The notes below the pieces were generated by a model that did no database searches, had not been told where the DNA came from, and saw only the letters and a program-made list of their open reading frames with translations. From Domibacillus robiginosus (lineage in GTDB: Bacteria > Bacillota > Bacilli > Bacillales > Domibacillaceae), in the NCBI RefSeq assembly GCF_000966195.1, contig NZ_LAHL01000009.1:186001-250000 (forward strand): DNA of 64,000 bases, read 5' to 3'. The translations under genes were made by a program, and so were the position numbers. This document shows positions 43,571 through 51,590 of the stretch, one piece after another. How positions within the stretch are numbered: position 1 is the stretch's first letter; each line of letters begins with the position of its first letter.

Positions 43571-45148
43571 ATGAAGCCTGCTATTATGTATGATGATACC
43601 TGGGCAAATGCACTTGATCAAAATCTGAAAACAGCTTCAACACCTGGCGGCTGGGCACTTTTTAATTTAACCGCTCAAATGAAGCAGCAAATTCTGCCTT
43701 CCCGTTTTGATGGACTTTTGGCGCCCGGCTTTCTGCCACATATACAATTTCTTCCCCATCAGCTTAAAACCGCCCAAACGGTAATGGAAGAAATGAATGG
43801 AACCGCTATTTTAGCAGATGAAGTCGGCCTTGGTAAAACGATTGAAGCTGGACTTATATTAAAAGAGTATATGCTGCGGGGGCTCGCTTCTCGCATTCTT
43901 ATATTAGCACCTGCTTCCCTGGTCAGCCAGTGGGCAAAAGAACTTCGTGAAAAGTTTCAAATATTTGCGCTGGTACAACGAAAAAATCCAGACTGGACCT
44001 GGAATGGTGTACAAATTGCATCGATTGATTCAGCGAAGCAGGCAAAATTTGCCGACGTGTTTTCTGATACCTTGTTCGATATGGTCATTATTGATGAGGC
44101 CCACCGGCTCAAAAATCCTGCCACAAAAAACCATCAATTTGTCAGCCGATTAAATAAAACGTATTGTCTCCTGTTAACAGCTACACCTGTTCAAAATAAT
44201 GCAGATGAATTGTTTCATCTTGTTTCTCTGTTAAGACCTGGACTGTTTGGCAGCAACGGATTCTTTCAGTCTCAATTCAAAGATGGAAAGCGCTCTGTTC
44301 AAAATCGCGACGCTTTTCATGCCCTGCTCAGGCAGGTTATGGTCCGTAATACGAGAACAGAGGTAGAACACGAACCGATCAAACGTTTTATTCAGACGAT
44401 CCGGATCGATCCATCGAAAGAGGAAAAAGTATTTTATGACTCGTTGTCTGAATATTTACCGGCTTCCATCACCCTCTTGACGCTGCAGCGGGAAGCATGC
44501 AGCAGCAAATATGCAGCGCTGGCTACTTTGCAAAAGCAGGAAGGATTTGACCAGACAAAAATAGCTGAGCTGGCTCGAGCGATTGACCGAAATTCAAAAG
44601 CAGAAAAAGCGTTAGAAATCATAAAAGGGCTGGATGAAAAAGTTCTTATTTTCACCCAGTATCGCGCAACACAGCAGTACCTGGAACTATTTTTTCACTC
44701 TCAACAAATTCCGGCTGTTTCCTTTCAAGGAAAGTTTAAAAAAAGCAAAAAAGATTGGATGATTGAACTATTCAAAGGCCCAGCACGGGTTCTTATCGCT
44801 ACCGAAGCAGGCAGTGAGGGACTGAACCTTCAATTTTGCCGTCATGTAATCAATTTTGATCTGCCTTGGAATCCAATGAAACTTGAACAGCGAATTGGCC
44901 GCGTTCATCGTTATGGTCAAACGCAGAATGTATATATTTATCACCTTGCTTATAAACAATCTGTAGAAGATCGTATGTTGTCTTTGCTTTACGAAAAAAT
45001 TGCCCTTTTTCAAACAGCGATTGGAAAGCTGGATAGTATCCTAGACGAAAATTGGATTGAAGACCATCTGCATGACACCTTTCATACATCCAAAAGCGTT
45101 CGAGAATGGGAAATAAAAATGCAAAACCTTGCTGCAGCATTGGAGTGA
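43571..45148 (+). CDS. yqhH: SNF2-family helicase YqhH
   Basis: Swi2/Snf2 ATPase of 525 aa. Walker A ILADEVGLGKTIEAGL, DEAH box VIIDEAHRLKNP, motif III LLTATPVQNN, and C-terminal helicase motifs ATEAGSEGLNLQ, VINFDLPWNP and QRIGRVHRYGQ. B. subtilis YqhH is similar. ATG 43571 and TTG 43562 are both possible: AAAGGAG is 12 nt from the ATG and three from the TTG, so I use the ATG. It is followed by yqhG, a few nt downstream. The DNA or RNA target is unknown. Confidence 0.93.
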   Translation: MKPAIMYDDTWANALDQNLKTASTPGGWALFNLTAQMKQQILPSRFDGLLAPGFLPHIQFLPHQLKTAQTVMEEMNGTAILADEVGLGKTIEAGLILKEYMLRGLASRILILAPASLVSQWAKELREKFQIFALVQRKNPDWTWNGVQIASIDSAKQAKFADVFSDTLFDMVIIDEAHRLKNPATKNHQFVSRLNKTYCLLLTATPVQNNADELFHLVSLLRPGLFGSNGFFQSQFKDGKRSVQNRDAFHALLRQVMVRNTRTEVEHEPIKRFIQTIRIDPSKEEKVFYDSLSEYLPASITLLTLQREACSSKYAALATLQKQEGFDQTKIAELARAIDRNSKAEKALEIIKGLDEKVLIFTQYRATQQYLELFFHSQQIPAVSFQGKFKKSKKDWMIELFKGPARVLIATEAGSEGLNLQFCRHVINFDLPWNPMKLEQRIGRVHRYGQTQNVYIYHLAYKQSVEDRMLSLLYEKIALFQTAIGKLDSILDENWIEDHLHDTFHTSKSVREWEIKMQNLAAALE

Positions 45149-45157
45149 ACAACATTG

Positions 45158-45925
45158 ATGTCTTTTATCCGTTCCTTTTTTACTGCCTGTGAATGTTCCA
45201 TCCTTGAAGAGTCCGAACATTCTTTAACGATCCAATTGACTGAGGAAGCCGACCGCGCTTTGATGAACCGACCTTTTTATTGGCATTATAAAGATCGGCT
45301 CGGACAGGCTGGTGATCCTATGGCAATCACTTTTTTCACCAAAGATCCCGGACGCCCGCTTAAACACCAGGAGGAGTACATTACATTCGGGTCTCCGCGT
45401 TTTCACCAGCTTCTTTCATACGCTCAAAAAAAAGCATCGTTTGTTCAATTGTATGAAACCCAAAAAACGGCTGGAATGATTCAGCTTGACCCCTGGCTGT
45501 TTGTTCATTTTCATCTTTCTTACGAGGCTAACGGTAAAAAAGAAAAGCTTGTTCCACTTGCCCTTCATTTGATTAATGGCGCTTTTTCAGATCGTTTTTT
45601 GGAAATGACAGGCTCGTTGACTCTTAGTCACTCTATCAGCCCTTATCATTACGTGCTTTCACCGCTTATTACACCTGCAAGCGGATTAACTCGGCTCAAA
45701 CAAAAGCTGTGGAGAGATTTACTAGAAGAAGAGCATGTTTGGGCCCAAACAGCACGCAAAAAGCAAAAAGCAGAGCTTGAACTTCTTCAATCTTTTTTTG
45801 AACAGGATGAAGACAATGCTGAACACTTTGAGAGGGAAAAAGCCGCTATTATGCGTCGTTTTGAACCAGTCATACGGGTTTCTGTTTTAAATGGCGGACT
45901 TTTTTATCTTGCCCGGGAAAAGTGA
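45158..45925 (+). CDS. yqhG: YqhG family protein
   Basis: Protein of 255 aa in the YqhG family, function unknown. No signal peptide or membrane helix. It contains HYKDRLGQAGDPMAITFFT and a C-terminal charged coiled-coil-like stretch (AQTARKKQKAELELLQSFFEQ). ATG 45158 follows GGAGTGA nine nt upstream; the TTG at 45155 is equally possible. It pairs with yqhH as in B. subtilis, so the two may act together. Its TGA abuts the convergent comGG TGA. Confidence 0.88.
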   Translation: MSFIRSFFTACECSILEESEHSLTIQLTEEADRALMNRPFYWHYKDRLGQAGDPMAITFFTKDPGRPLKHQEEYITFGSPRFHQLLSYAQKKASFVQLYETQKTAGMIQLDPWLFVHFHLSYEANGKKEKLVPLALHLINGAFSDRFLEMTGSLTLSHSISPYHYVLSPLITPASGLTRLKQKLWRDLLEEEHVWAQTARKKQKAELELLQSFFEQDEDNAEHFEREKAAIMRRFEPVIRVSVLNGGLFYLAREK

Positions 45926-46351
45926 TCAGCGATATTCAATCCGCCTAATAATGGATTTATTATGGGGATCATATAAATAGGCAGCGTAAAAAAAACCTTC
46001 TTTATGAGTTGTTGCAATGCGAATATTCCAGTGTTTTTCATCAATTTTTGTTACTGTAGCACTCGTTATTCCCAGGTTCGTTTTTGTTTGAAGAGACAAA
46101 GGAGCCGACTCATTCAAGACACGCCGCAGAGCCATCAGCTCAGCAACCCGAAATTCATAGTAATTCGTTAAGTCCTCTGCCGTTTTCCACTTGGTTACCG
46201 CAGCGTCTGCAGCAGATACAGACGCTGCCATAATTAAAACTAATATAAGCAGAATATGCGGATAAATCATTCCCTGCTGCTGTTTAAGGCATTTCTTTGT
46301 AAAGCGGGTACATAACAGTACCTTCTTGTTCATTGTTTGAAAAGGTAACAT
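45926..46351 (-). CDS. comGG: ComGG-like competence minor pseudopilin
   Basis: Protein of 141 aa, last gene of the comG operon. One hydrophobic segment near 29-47 (IYPHILLILVLIMAASVSA) is preceded by KQQQGM, so processing after Gly is possible. Glu5 of the pilin motif is missing, as is normal for ComGG. ATG 46351 is supported by AAAGGAGGAAAGG upstream and overlaps comGF by 68 nt. Sequence similarity to B. subtilis ComGG is low apart from the YP at the start of the helix, so the call is positional. Confidence 0.7.
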   Translation of the reverse strand: MLPFQTMNKKVLLCTRFTKKCLKQQQGMIYPHILLILVLIMAASVSAADAAVTKWKTAEDLTNYYEFRVAELMALRRVLNESAPLSLQTKTNLGITSATVTKIDEKHWNIRIATTHKEGFFYAAYLYDPHNKSIIRRIEYR

Positions 46352-46724
46352 GAATATAAACCTTTCCTCCTTTTGTTGAAAATGAGGCTGTTTCTACATG
46401 CTGAAGCAAAACTTCATGTCCCAGCCCATTCACCTGTCTTCTAATTTTATCGTAATATTGACTGATCGTTACAAGTTCATCGCTTGAACCTTCAGCTGAA
46501 TAGGTCAGAGTTTTTTCAGAAGTTTTCCAGTTGGAGGCTCTATGCATTTCATTGCGCAGCTGTATCACAAAAATTTCCCATTCTGTATTTTTTTCCGCTT
46601 TCCCCGATTCGATCACCCGGTAAGCACCATCATAAAGAAGCGGAACAGAGACAGCGTACGCGCTGAATATCATTAATACAATCAATGATTCAATGAGCGT
46701 AAATCCATTACTGTTCCACCACAC
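46284..46724 (-). CDS. comGF: ComGF competence pseudopilin
   Basis: Protein of 146 aa with the prepilin cleavage motif SNG-FTLIESLIVLMIF, a class III signal with Gly-Phe and Glu5. GTG 46724 (product VWWNSNGFTLIE) is chosen because GAGGGG lies nine nt upstream, placing the start 17 nt inside comGE; longer ORF starts have no ribosome site. Conserved C-terminal IRRQVNGLGHEVLLQHV matches ComGF. Minor component of the DNA-uptake pilus. Confidence 0.85.
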   Translation of the reverse strand: MWWNSNGFTLIESLIVLMIFSAYAVSVPLLYDGAYRVIESGKAEKNTEWEIFVIQLRNEMHRASNWKTSEKTLTYSAEGSSDELVTISQYYDKIRRQVNGLGHEVLLQHVETASFSTKGGKVYIHVTFSNNEQEGTVMYPLYKEMP

Positions 46725-47052
46725 ACCTTTTTTCCCCTCTGCTCTCCACACATGCAGATGCTTTCCCTTCACTTTCCTCCCAGCCCATTTTCCCGCTGAA
46801 ATTTGGATGATCCAATTCATAAGAAAAAGAAGCTTCCGAGTAAATTCTTGATTCGGCTTCTTCATACAGCTTTCTCATTCCTTCCTGCTGCTCCCAGCGC
46901 CAGGACGTGCCTTCAATCAAATGTAAGCTAAAAGGAAGAAGAGTGCCTGCCGCTATCAAAAGTGCTGTTAAAGCCAGCAGACTTTCAGCTACTGTCATAC
47001 CTCGTTCATTCCTCAGAAAAATAAAAACGCCCCCTTCCAATTGAAAATACAA
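46708..47052 (-). CDS. comGE: ComGE competence pseudopilin
   Basis: Protein of about 114 aa; prepilin motif NERG-MTVAESLLALTALLIAA with Glu5. The start is uncertain. The in-frame TTG codons at 47052 and 47040 have no ribosome site. The best site, GAAGGGGGCG, lies before ATT and CTG codons nearer the pilin motif. The C-terminal part has a Cys pair (ACVESRGEKRCVV). Overlaps comGD and comGF. Confidence 0.78.
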   Translation of the reverse strand: MYFQLEGGVFIFLRNERGMTVAESLLALTALLIAAGTLLPFSLHLIEGTSWRWEQQEGMRKLYEEAESRIYSEASFSYELDHPNFSGKMGWEESEGKASACVESRGEKRCVVEQ

Positions 47053-47473
47053 GCCTGATGCTTTTTTTATTTGTTATGAAATAAAATGTTCCAAAACGGT
47101 TTGTCATCCCTGTTCGTAAAAAAGTAATTGTGTTTAAACCTCCTGCTTCAAATAAAAATCGCTCCGGGATTTCACGCTTTATCACTGTTTTTCGGGGATA
47201 TTCGTGTGTGTAAATGTGGTAATAGCTGCTTCCGCCTTCAAAAAAATCGACAATGACATTTTTGTTTTTTGATAGTGCATACGCCTGGGCTGCAAACAAA
47301 TCCCGTTCTACCTGGTAAAAAAACTGGCGATCCCTCACATCTTCTGCAATCGCTTGAAGCGGAACGAGCGCAGCACCGAAGCAAACAGTGAAAACAGTCA
47401 GTACAACCATCATTTCAAGAAGTGTGAAGCCGCCTTCTTTATGCCTCACTGGCTGACACAATTCCTTCTGCAT
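47006..47473 (-). CDS. comGD: ComGD competence pseudopilin
   Basis: Protein of 155 aa. The prepilin motif is KEGG-FTLLEMMVVLTVFTV, an ideal type IV signal. The globular part has QFFYQVERDLFAAQAYALS and ends in RLVFSIGRGRFYF. ATG 47473 (MQKELCQPV) is chosen; GGAGGTG lies 12 nt upstream, slightly far. It overlaps comGC by 35 nt, a typical coupled arrangement. Confidence 0.85.
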   Translation of the reverse strand: MQKELCQPVRHKEGGFTLLEMMVVLTVFTVCFGAALVPLQAIAEDVRDRQFFYQVERDLFAAQAYALSKNKNVIVDFFEGGSSYYHIYTHEYPRKTVIKREIPERFLFEAGGLNTITFLRTGMTNRFGTFYFITNKKSIRLVFSIGRGRFYFSEE

Positions 47474-47759
47474 CGATCGTAACAGCACCTCCACCCGGGC
47501 AAGTCGTTTCGTCATCTCTTAAGTATCCGTCCGTTACCAAGGTGTCAATCGTGGAAGGCAGTGATCCTTTGTCAATCCTATACGCCTGAACCTGGCCTTG
47601 CACCATATGAATAAACGCGTCACACCCTTTGGCATTAATATTTTTACTTTGCTTTGCTACATTTGGGATGGCGATAAAAAGAAGCACAGTGATGACCAAT
47701 AGGACAATCATCATTTCTATTAATGTAAAAGCACGTTCATTTCTTATAAGTTTTATCAT
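47439..47759 (-). CDS. comGC: ComGC major competence pseudopilin
   Basis: Protein of 106 aa and main subunit of the competence pseudopilus that pulls DNA through the wall. Motif NERA-FTLIEMMIVLLVITV: the residue before the cleavage site is Ala, where Gly is usual. Two cysteines (KGCDAF and TTCPGG) correspond to the intramolecular disulfide pair. ATG 47759 follows GAAGGAGGAAAC. The length matches the family. Confidence 0.92.
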   Translation of the reverse strand: MIKLIRNERAFTLIEMMIVLLVITVLLFIAIPNVAKQSKNINAKGCDAFIHMVQGQVQAYRIDKGSLPSTIDTLVTDGYLRDDETTCPGGGAVTIDAEGIVSASEA

Positions 47760-47775
47760 TATGTTTCCTCCTTCA

Positions 47776-48843
47776 TTAAACAGATCCAATCATTTCAAAC
47801 ATCGGCAGCATCACTGAGAGATAAACAGCCATAACGACTGTGCCAATTATGACAAAAACAATAGGCTGGATAATCCCTGTTGCTTTTTTGATTTTGCTTT
47901 CAATAAGCTGATCACAAAATTCTGCATAAAGAAGCAGCTCCTCTCCCATTCGTCCATTTGCTCCTCCATGTCCAATCAGAGCGGGAAGCTTTCGGTCAAA
48001 CCAGGCGATGTTTGCAATTGCTTCTTTTAATGAAGTACCAGTCATTAACTGACTGTTTATTTTTTTGGATGCTTCACAAAGCATCGGATAAATGGTTTGC
48101 TTTTCAAATACATGGAGAAGTTCGTTGACGGAAAAGCCGCTGTTTAGCAGCTGCGCGGATTCCCGTGCGAAAAGCCGTGTAAAATAAAGCTGAAACAGCG
48201 CTTTAATATAAGGAACTTTTGTTGCCATGTCCGCTTTTTTTTGTGGTGAAAGAAGTTTATAACGTGTATATAAAACGAGAAGAGTACCAGCCAATGCAGG
48301 GGTGATTATTAAAACGGCCGGGGGCGCCCATTGAAGGAAAAAGAGCAGAAGTAGAATCATCCCCTGCGGTTCATAGCCCATTGAAGCATGCAGATCACGA
48401 AATTGGGGAAGGACAAAGGTATTTAATACAGCAAGCAGTATAATAAGCAGAGCAAGCAGGAAAAGTGGATATTGCAGGAGCCGGATCAGCTTTTCTTTTG
48501 CTTGTTCCGTTTTACTCCATTGTGTACCTGCTTGAACGAGGGTTTCCTGTACATTTCCATGCTGTTCTGCAAAGAAAACCTGCAGACAGATAAGAGAAGG
48601 AACATGCAGGACCGGCAAAATCTCATGAAGTGGAATGCCGGCTCGGAGCTGTTTTTGAATAGTCCGTGTTTGTTTTTTATTGATGTCTGGAATATTCATC
48701 AGCAAAAACTCCACGGCATCCCCAATAGAAAATCCTTTGATCATCATTTCACCAAGCCTTGTAATAAAATCAGCTCCATTTTTGGCTGAAGTCCGCTTAG
48801 CTAAAACACCAGCGAGCCCATTCTTCGCCTGTGACAAATCCAT
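47776..48843 (-). CDS. comGB: ComGB platform protein
   Basis: GspF/PilC-type inner-membrane platform, 355 aa. Three hydrophobic helices: YPLFLLALLIILLAVLNTF, WAPPAVLIITPALAGTLLVLY and PIVFVIIGTVVMAVYLSVML. Two repeated T2SF cytoplasmic domains (FITRLGEMMIKGFSIGDAVEFL and LFARESAQLLNSGFSVNELLH). ATG 48843 follows GGAAAGGAATGG and overlaps comGA by 47 nt. It works with the ComGA ATPase. Confidence 0.92.
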   Translation of the reverse strand: MDLSQAKNGLAGVLAKRTSAKNGADFITRLGEMMIKGFSIGDAVEFLLMNIPDINKKQTRTIQKQLRAGIPLHEILPVLHVPSLICLQVFFAEQHGNVQETLVQAGTQWSKTEQAKEKLIRLLQYPLFLLALLIILLAVLNTFVLPQFRDLHASMGYEPQGMILLLLFFLQWAPPAVLIITPALAGTLLVLYTRYKLLSPQKKADMATKVPYIKALFQLYFTRLFARESAQLLNSGFSVNELLHVFEKQTIYPMLCEASKKINSQLMTGTSLKEAIANIAWFDRKLPALIGHGGANGRMGEELLLYAEFCDQLIESKIKKATGIIQPIVFVIIGTVVMAVYLSVMLPMFEMIGSV

Positions 48844-49849
48844 ATGCCATTCCTTTCCGCAGTTCATCCTGCAGCTTTTTATAAGAAGACCTCTCTTCAT
48901 TTATTTGCTTCTCTTTTAATGCGTCGAAAAGAGCTTTCCCTGACAGCAGCTCACAAACAATAGCCTGCCTGGTTGATTGTGTGCACGTTTCTATGCAAAT
49001 CCCGTTACAGTTCGGACATCGAATACGAATAAGCCGCTGTGCAGTAATTCCAATCAATGTCTGCGTCATTTCGTGCTGTGTTATCCCAAGCTCCATCAGC
49101 CTGCCGATGACACCTGCAGCATCGCGGGCATGAATCGTCGAAAGTACAAGGTGTCCTGTAAGAGCACTTTTAACCGCTGCTCGTGCTGTTTCTTCGTCTC
49201 GTATTTCACCAACCATTATTACATCAGGGTCGTGGCGCAAAATAGCTTTTAACCCCGTCGAATATGTAATACCGGCTTTTTCATTTACTTGAATTTGTAC
49301 GAAAGCGTCCTGTTGTTTTTCAACAGGATCCTCAAGTGTAATCACATGCTTGTTTAAGTGGGAGGCACAATGCTGAATCATCGAGTAAAGTGTAGTAGAT
49401 TTTCCGCTTCCGGTCGGACCGCTGAGGAGAATAAGGCCATTTGAATAATGTAATAAGGAAATTAATTGGGAGGCTGTATAAGGAAACAATGTTAAATGGG
49501 AAAGAGGCGGAGCATATTCCTGTGGCAAAAGGCGGATAACGAGGCTTTCTTTGTGAGGAACAGCTGGAAGTGTTGAAATACGGAGTGATAAAGGAAGCTG
49601 GTGGGCAGTGTAACGAAAAGAACCGCTTTGAGGCTTTCGTTTTTCACCAATATCCATCGATGCCGTAAATTTCAAGTAAGCAATAAGCCTTTCTCCTTCG
49701 CGGAGGGAAAAAGTTTCACTTTTAATCAATTGGCCGCCGACACGTATTTTAAGTAAATAGCCATTTTGTTTTGGCATTAAATGAAGATCAGTTGCCTGCA
49801 TACGAACAGCTTCCTGTAACATTTGATCAATTTTTTGCTCAACCTGCAA
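48797..49849 (-). CDS. comGA: ComGA assembly ATPase
   Basis: Type II/IV secretion ATPase of 350 aa driving pseudopilus assembly. Walker A is LLSGPTGSGKSTTLYSMI, Asp box is ITLEDPVEKQQ, Walker B is HDPDVIMVGEIRDEETA, and the His box is LVLSTIHARDAA. It carries a C-terminal Cys pair RCPNCNGIC where tetracysteine zinc motifs occur in relatives. Start TTG 49849 is chosen because AAGGTGATGA ends just upstream; the ORF is open 56 codons further into the promoter region. First gene of comGA-GG. Confidence 0.92.
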   Translation of the reverse strand: MQVEQKIDQMLQEAVRMQATDLHLMPKQNGYLLKIRVGGQLIKSETFSLREGERLIAYLKFTASMDIGEKRKPQSGSFRYTAHQLPLSLRISTLPAVPHKESLVIRLLPQEYAPPLSHLTLFPYTASQLISLLHYSNGLILLSGPTGSGKSTTLYSMIQHCASHLNKHVITLEDPVEKQQDAFVQIQVNEKAGITYSTGLKAILRHDPDVIMVGEIRDEETARAAVKSALTGHLVLSTIHARDAAGVIGRLMELGITQHEMTQTLIGITAQRLIRIRCPNCNGICIETCTQSTRQAIVCELLSGKALFDALKEKQINEERSSYKKLQDELRKGMAYGFVTGEEWARWCFS

Positions 49850-49931
49850 ATCATCACCTTCCTTCCTTTTGAGCATACTATATAATAACAGCTTACACAC
49901 CATTTCTTTGGAATATTTACAAAACTTTAAC

Positions 49932-49964
49932 AAAAAAGCCTTTAAAGCAAATTGCTTTAAAGGC
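49932..49964 (-). terminator. Terminator of the DUF2626 gene
   Basis: GCCTTTAAAGCAA and TTGCTTTAAAGGC are perfect 13-nt inverted arms with one central base, followed on the minus strand by TTTTTTG. It isolates the comG promoter region. Confidence 0.85.
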
Positions 49965-49974
49965 TCTCCTTCTT

Positions 49975-50220
49975 TTAATGCCCCCCGCTTCCTGGCGTCA
50001 TCATAAAGGTTGACCAATATGTGAAGCCCGCAAAAAAAACGGTTAAGTAGGCACCGAAAACATAAATGTACATTCTTTCAGAAAGACGCAAATACCCTAA
50101 TAATAAGAAAAATCCTGTTTGGCCAAGGAAAAGCAAAGCCGTTTTATCCATATGGCCGAGATAAAACATTAAAGAAAAAATACCGGTCCAAAATGCCATT
50201 ACGCGAAACATTCGATCCAT
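49975..50220 (-). CDS. yqgY: DUF2626 small membrane protein (YqgY-like)
   Basis: Protein of 81 aa with three short hydrophobic helices (FWTGIFSLMFYLGHM, LLFLGQTGFFLLLGYL, MYIYVFGAYLTVFFAGFTYW). The start MDRMFRVMAFWTG and the LSERMYIYVFGAYL motif identify DUF2626, which I associate with YqgY beside mgsR. ATG 50220 follows AAAAGGAGGG. Function unknown. Confidence 0.82.
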   Translation of the reverse strand: MDRMFRVMAFWTGIFSLMFYLGHMDKTALLFLGQTGFFLLLGYLRLSERMYIYVFGAYLTVFFAGFTYWSTFMMTPGSGGH

Positions 50221-50306
50221 TATGTATCCCTCCTTTTTTTCAAAGCTTGGTCCATGAATATCATTATTATAAAGGATAACACACAAAAATGTAAGCGTTT
50301 CTTTAC

Positions 50307-50998
50307 TCAGTTTTCCGCAAACGATTGATACATACATTCTTTACATCCATCAAACATTGTAGCTGGCTGAGTTAAAACCGATGACCCAAATAATGTATCC
50401 ACCACGCCTTGTAAGAACGCTTTATGAATACGGCAGGTGGCTGCCTCTTTTTCCTGAAGTAATTCTTTAAATGGGCAATTGTAAATCGCAAATTGAATAC
50501 GCAGTCCCTCTTCTGATTCCTCAGAATGCACTGTATAACCAATCCGTGCTGTAAGTGTGCTCAGCAATTGAAGGCGCTCCTTGCTCAGAAGGGAAGAAAC
50601 TGTGCGATTGGTTTCGGCTTCTACGGAACGCCGGCCGGCTTTTTGGGCCGCCGCTTCCGCCATCCTTACCCCATCTTCTCCAAACAGCTCAAGAGCCTCT
50701 AGCAAAATATTCGATAAAAGCTGATAATCGCGATGCGGAAATGCAAGCTGTACAGCTTTTTCCGCTGGCTTATAAATTTTACCCGGCCGGCCTCCTTTTC
50801 CTGTTTTCTGAAGACATGAACCGATTAAGCTTACATCCTCGAGCTTGGTTAAGTGAAGCGTGCTACGTTTGGATGAATGCCAAATTGATTCGCAATATCC
50901 TGTACAGTTAAGTCTCGATGTTCTTTTAAAATATATTCATAAATAGAATAGCGTGTAGCGTCAGCAAGGGCTCCTGTCACTTTTAAAACTGAATTCAT
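50307..50998 (-). pseudogene. Frameshifted winged-helix regulator with C-terminal Cys cluster (COG2345/SufR-like)
   Basis: Starting at ATG 50998 the frame encodes MNSVLKVTGALADATRYSIYE and a helix-turn-helix (LTVQDIANQFGIHPNVAR), then hits TAA after 49 codons. Dropping back one base near 50853-50862 restores LHLTKLEDVSLIG, exactly the expected continuation of this family, down to the stop at 50307. The restored product is about 230 aa. Its end has NCPFKELLQEKEAATC and DGCKECM, four cysteines of the type that bind Fe-S or metal in SufR-like regulators. Either a real one-base deletion or a sequencing error. Divergent from mgsR. Confidence 0.7.
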
Positions 50999-51111
50999 AA
51001 GATCATCTCATCATTTTTTATCATTATAAGCACCAATTTTATGGTGAAAAATGATAAAAGTCATACTTATGAGCCTGTTTCGAAATTTGACACAATTAAA
51101 GAACTCACCGC

Positions 51112-51128
51112 TGTACAATTATTGTACA
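51112..51128 (+). promoter_or_regulatory. Palindromic operator-like site upstream of mgsR
   Basis: TGTACAAT-T-ATTGTACA is a perfect 8-bp inverted repeat with one central base. It is followed by a third imperfect half-site, ATTGTATA (51132-51139). It lies about 45 nt before the mgsR start, between divergent genes. The regulator is unknown. Confidence 0.5.
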
Positions 51129-51170
51129 AGTATTGTATAGTAGATTCATAATCAAAAAGGAGGAGTATTC

Positions 51171-51551
51171 GTGTCTACTGTTACCTTTTATACGTACCCA
51201 AGCTGTACGTCATGCCGGAAAACAAAAAAATGGTTGTCTGCTCATTCCGTTGAAGTTCAAGAACGTCATCTTTTTCGCGAAACGCCTACACGTCAGGAGC
51301 TGTTAACCCTTCTTTCTATGACGTCAGAAGGCCTTGATGAATTGCTTGCTACGCGCAGCAGAACGTTTAAATCGTTACATGTGAATGTAGATGAAATGCC
51401 CCTTTCAGCTGTTGTTGATTTAATTATTCAGGAGCCAAAACTGCTGCGCCGCCCCATTTTAACAGACGGAAAAGCTCTTGTAGTCGGATACAATCCTGAG
51501 AAGCTAAGAAGCCTGGCTAAAAAGAAACAAATTATGAAATATACAGGCTAA
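51171..51551 (+). CDS. mgsR: Spx/MgsR-family stress regulator
   Basis: ArsC-fold regulator of 126 aa. The redox motif CTSC (Cys12, Cys15) sits in YPSCTSCRKTKKWL. RNA-polymerase-contacting style C-terminal segment follows, with RRPILTDGKALVVGYNPEKL. In B. subtilis MgsR (YqgZ) modulates part of the SigB general-stress regulon; gene order with yqgX/yqgY supports the same identity rather than Spx. GTG 51171 follows AAGGAGGAG. An inverted repeat lies upstream. Confidence 0.88.
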   Translation: MSTVTFYTYPSCTSCRKTKKWLSAHSVEVQERHLFRETPTRQELLTLLSMTSEGLDELLATRSRTFKSLHVNVDEMPLSAVVDLIIQEPKLLRRPILTDGKALVVGYNPEKLRSLAKKKQIMKYTG

Positions 51552-51552
51552 T

Positions 51553-51590
51553 AAAAACAGAGAACACCATAAAGGCGTTCTCTGTTTTTT
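51553..51590. terminator. Bidirectional terminator between mgsR and yqgX
   Basis: AAAAACAGAGAAC (51553-51565) pairs with GTTCTCTGTTTTT (51577-51589), with T-runs on both strands. Confidence 0.9.

Noticed and set aside
49850-49935. ComK boxes (AAAA-N5-TTTT pairs) upstream of comGA
   Set aside because: The region is AT-rich, but I could not place two properly spaced AT-boxes. Only loosely matching A- and T-runs exist, so no K-site is reported.
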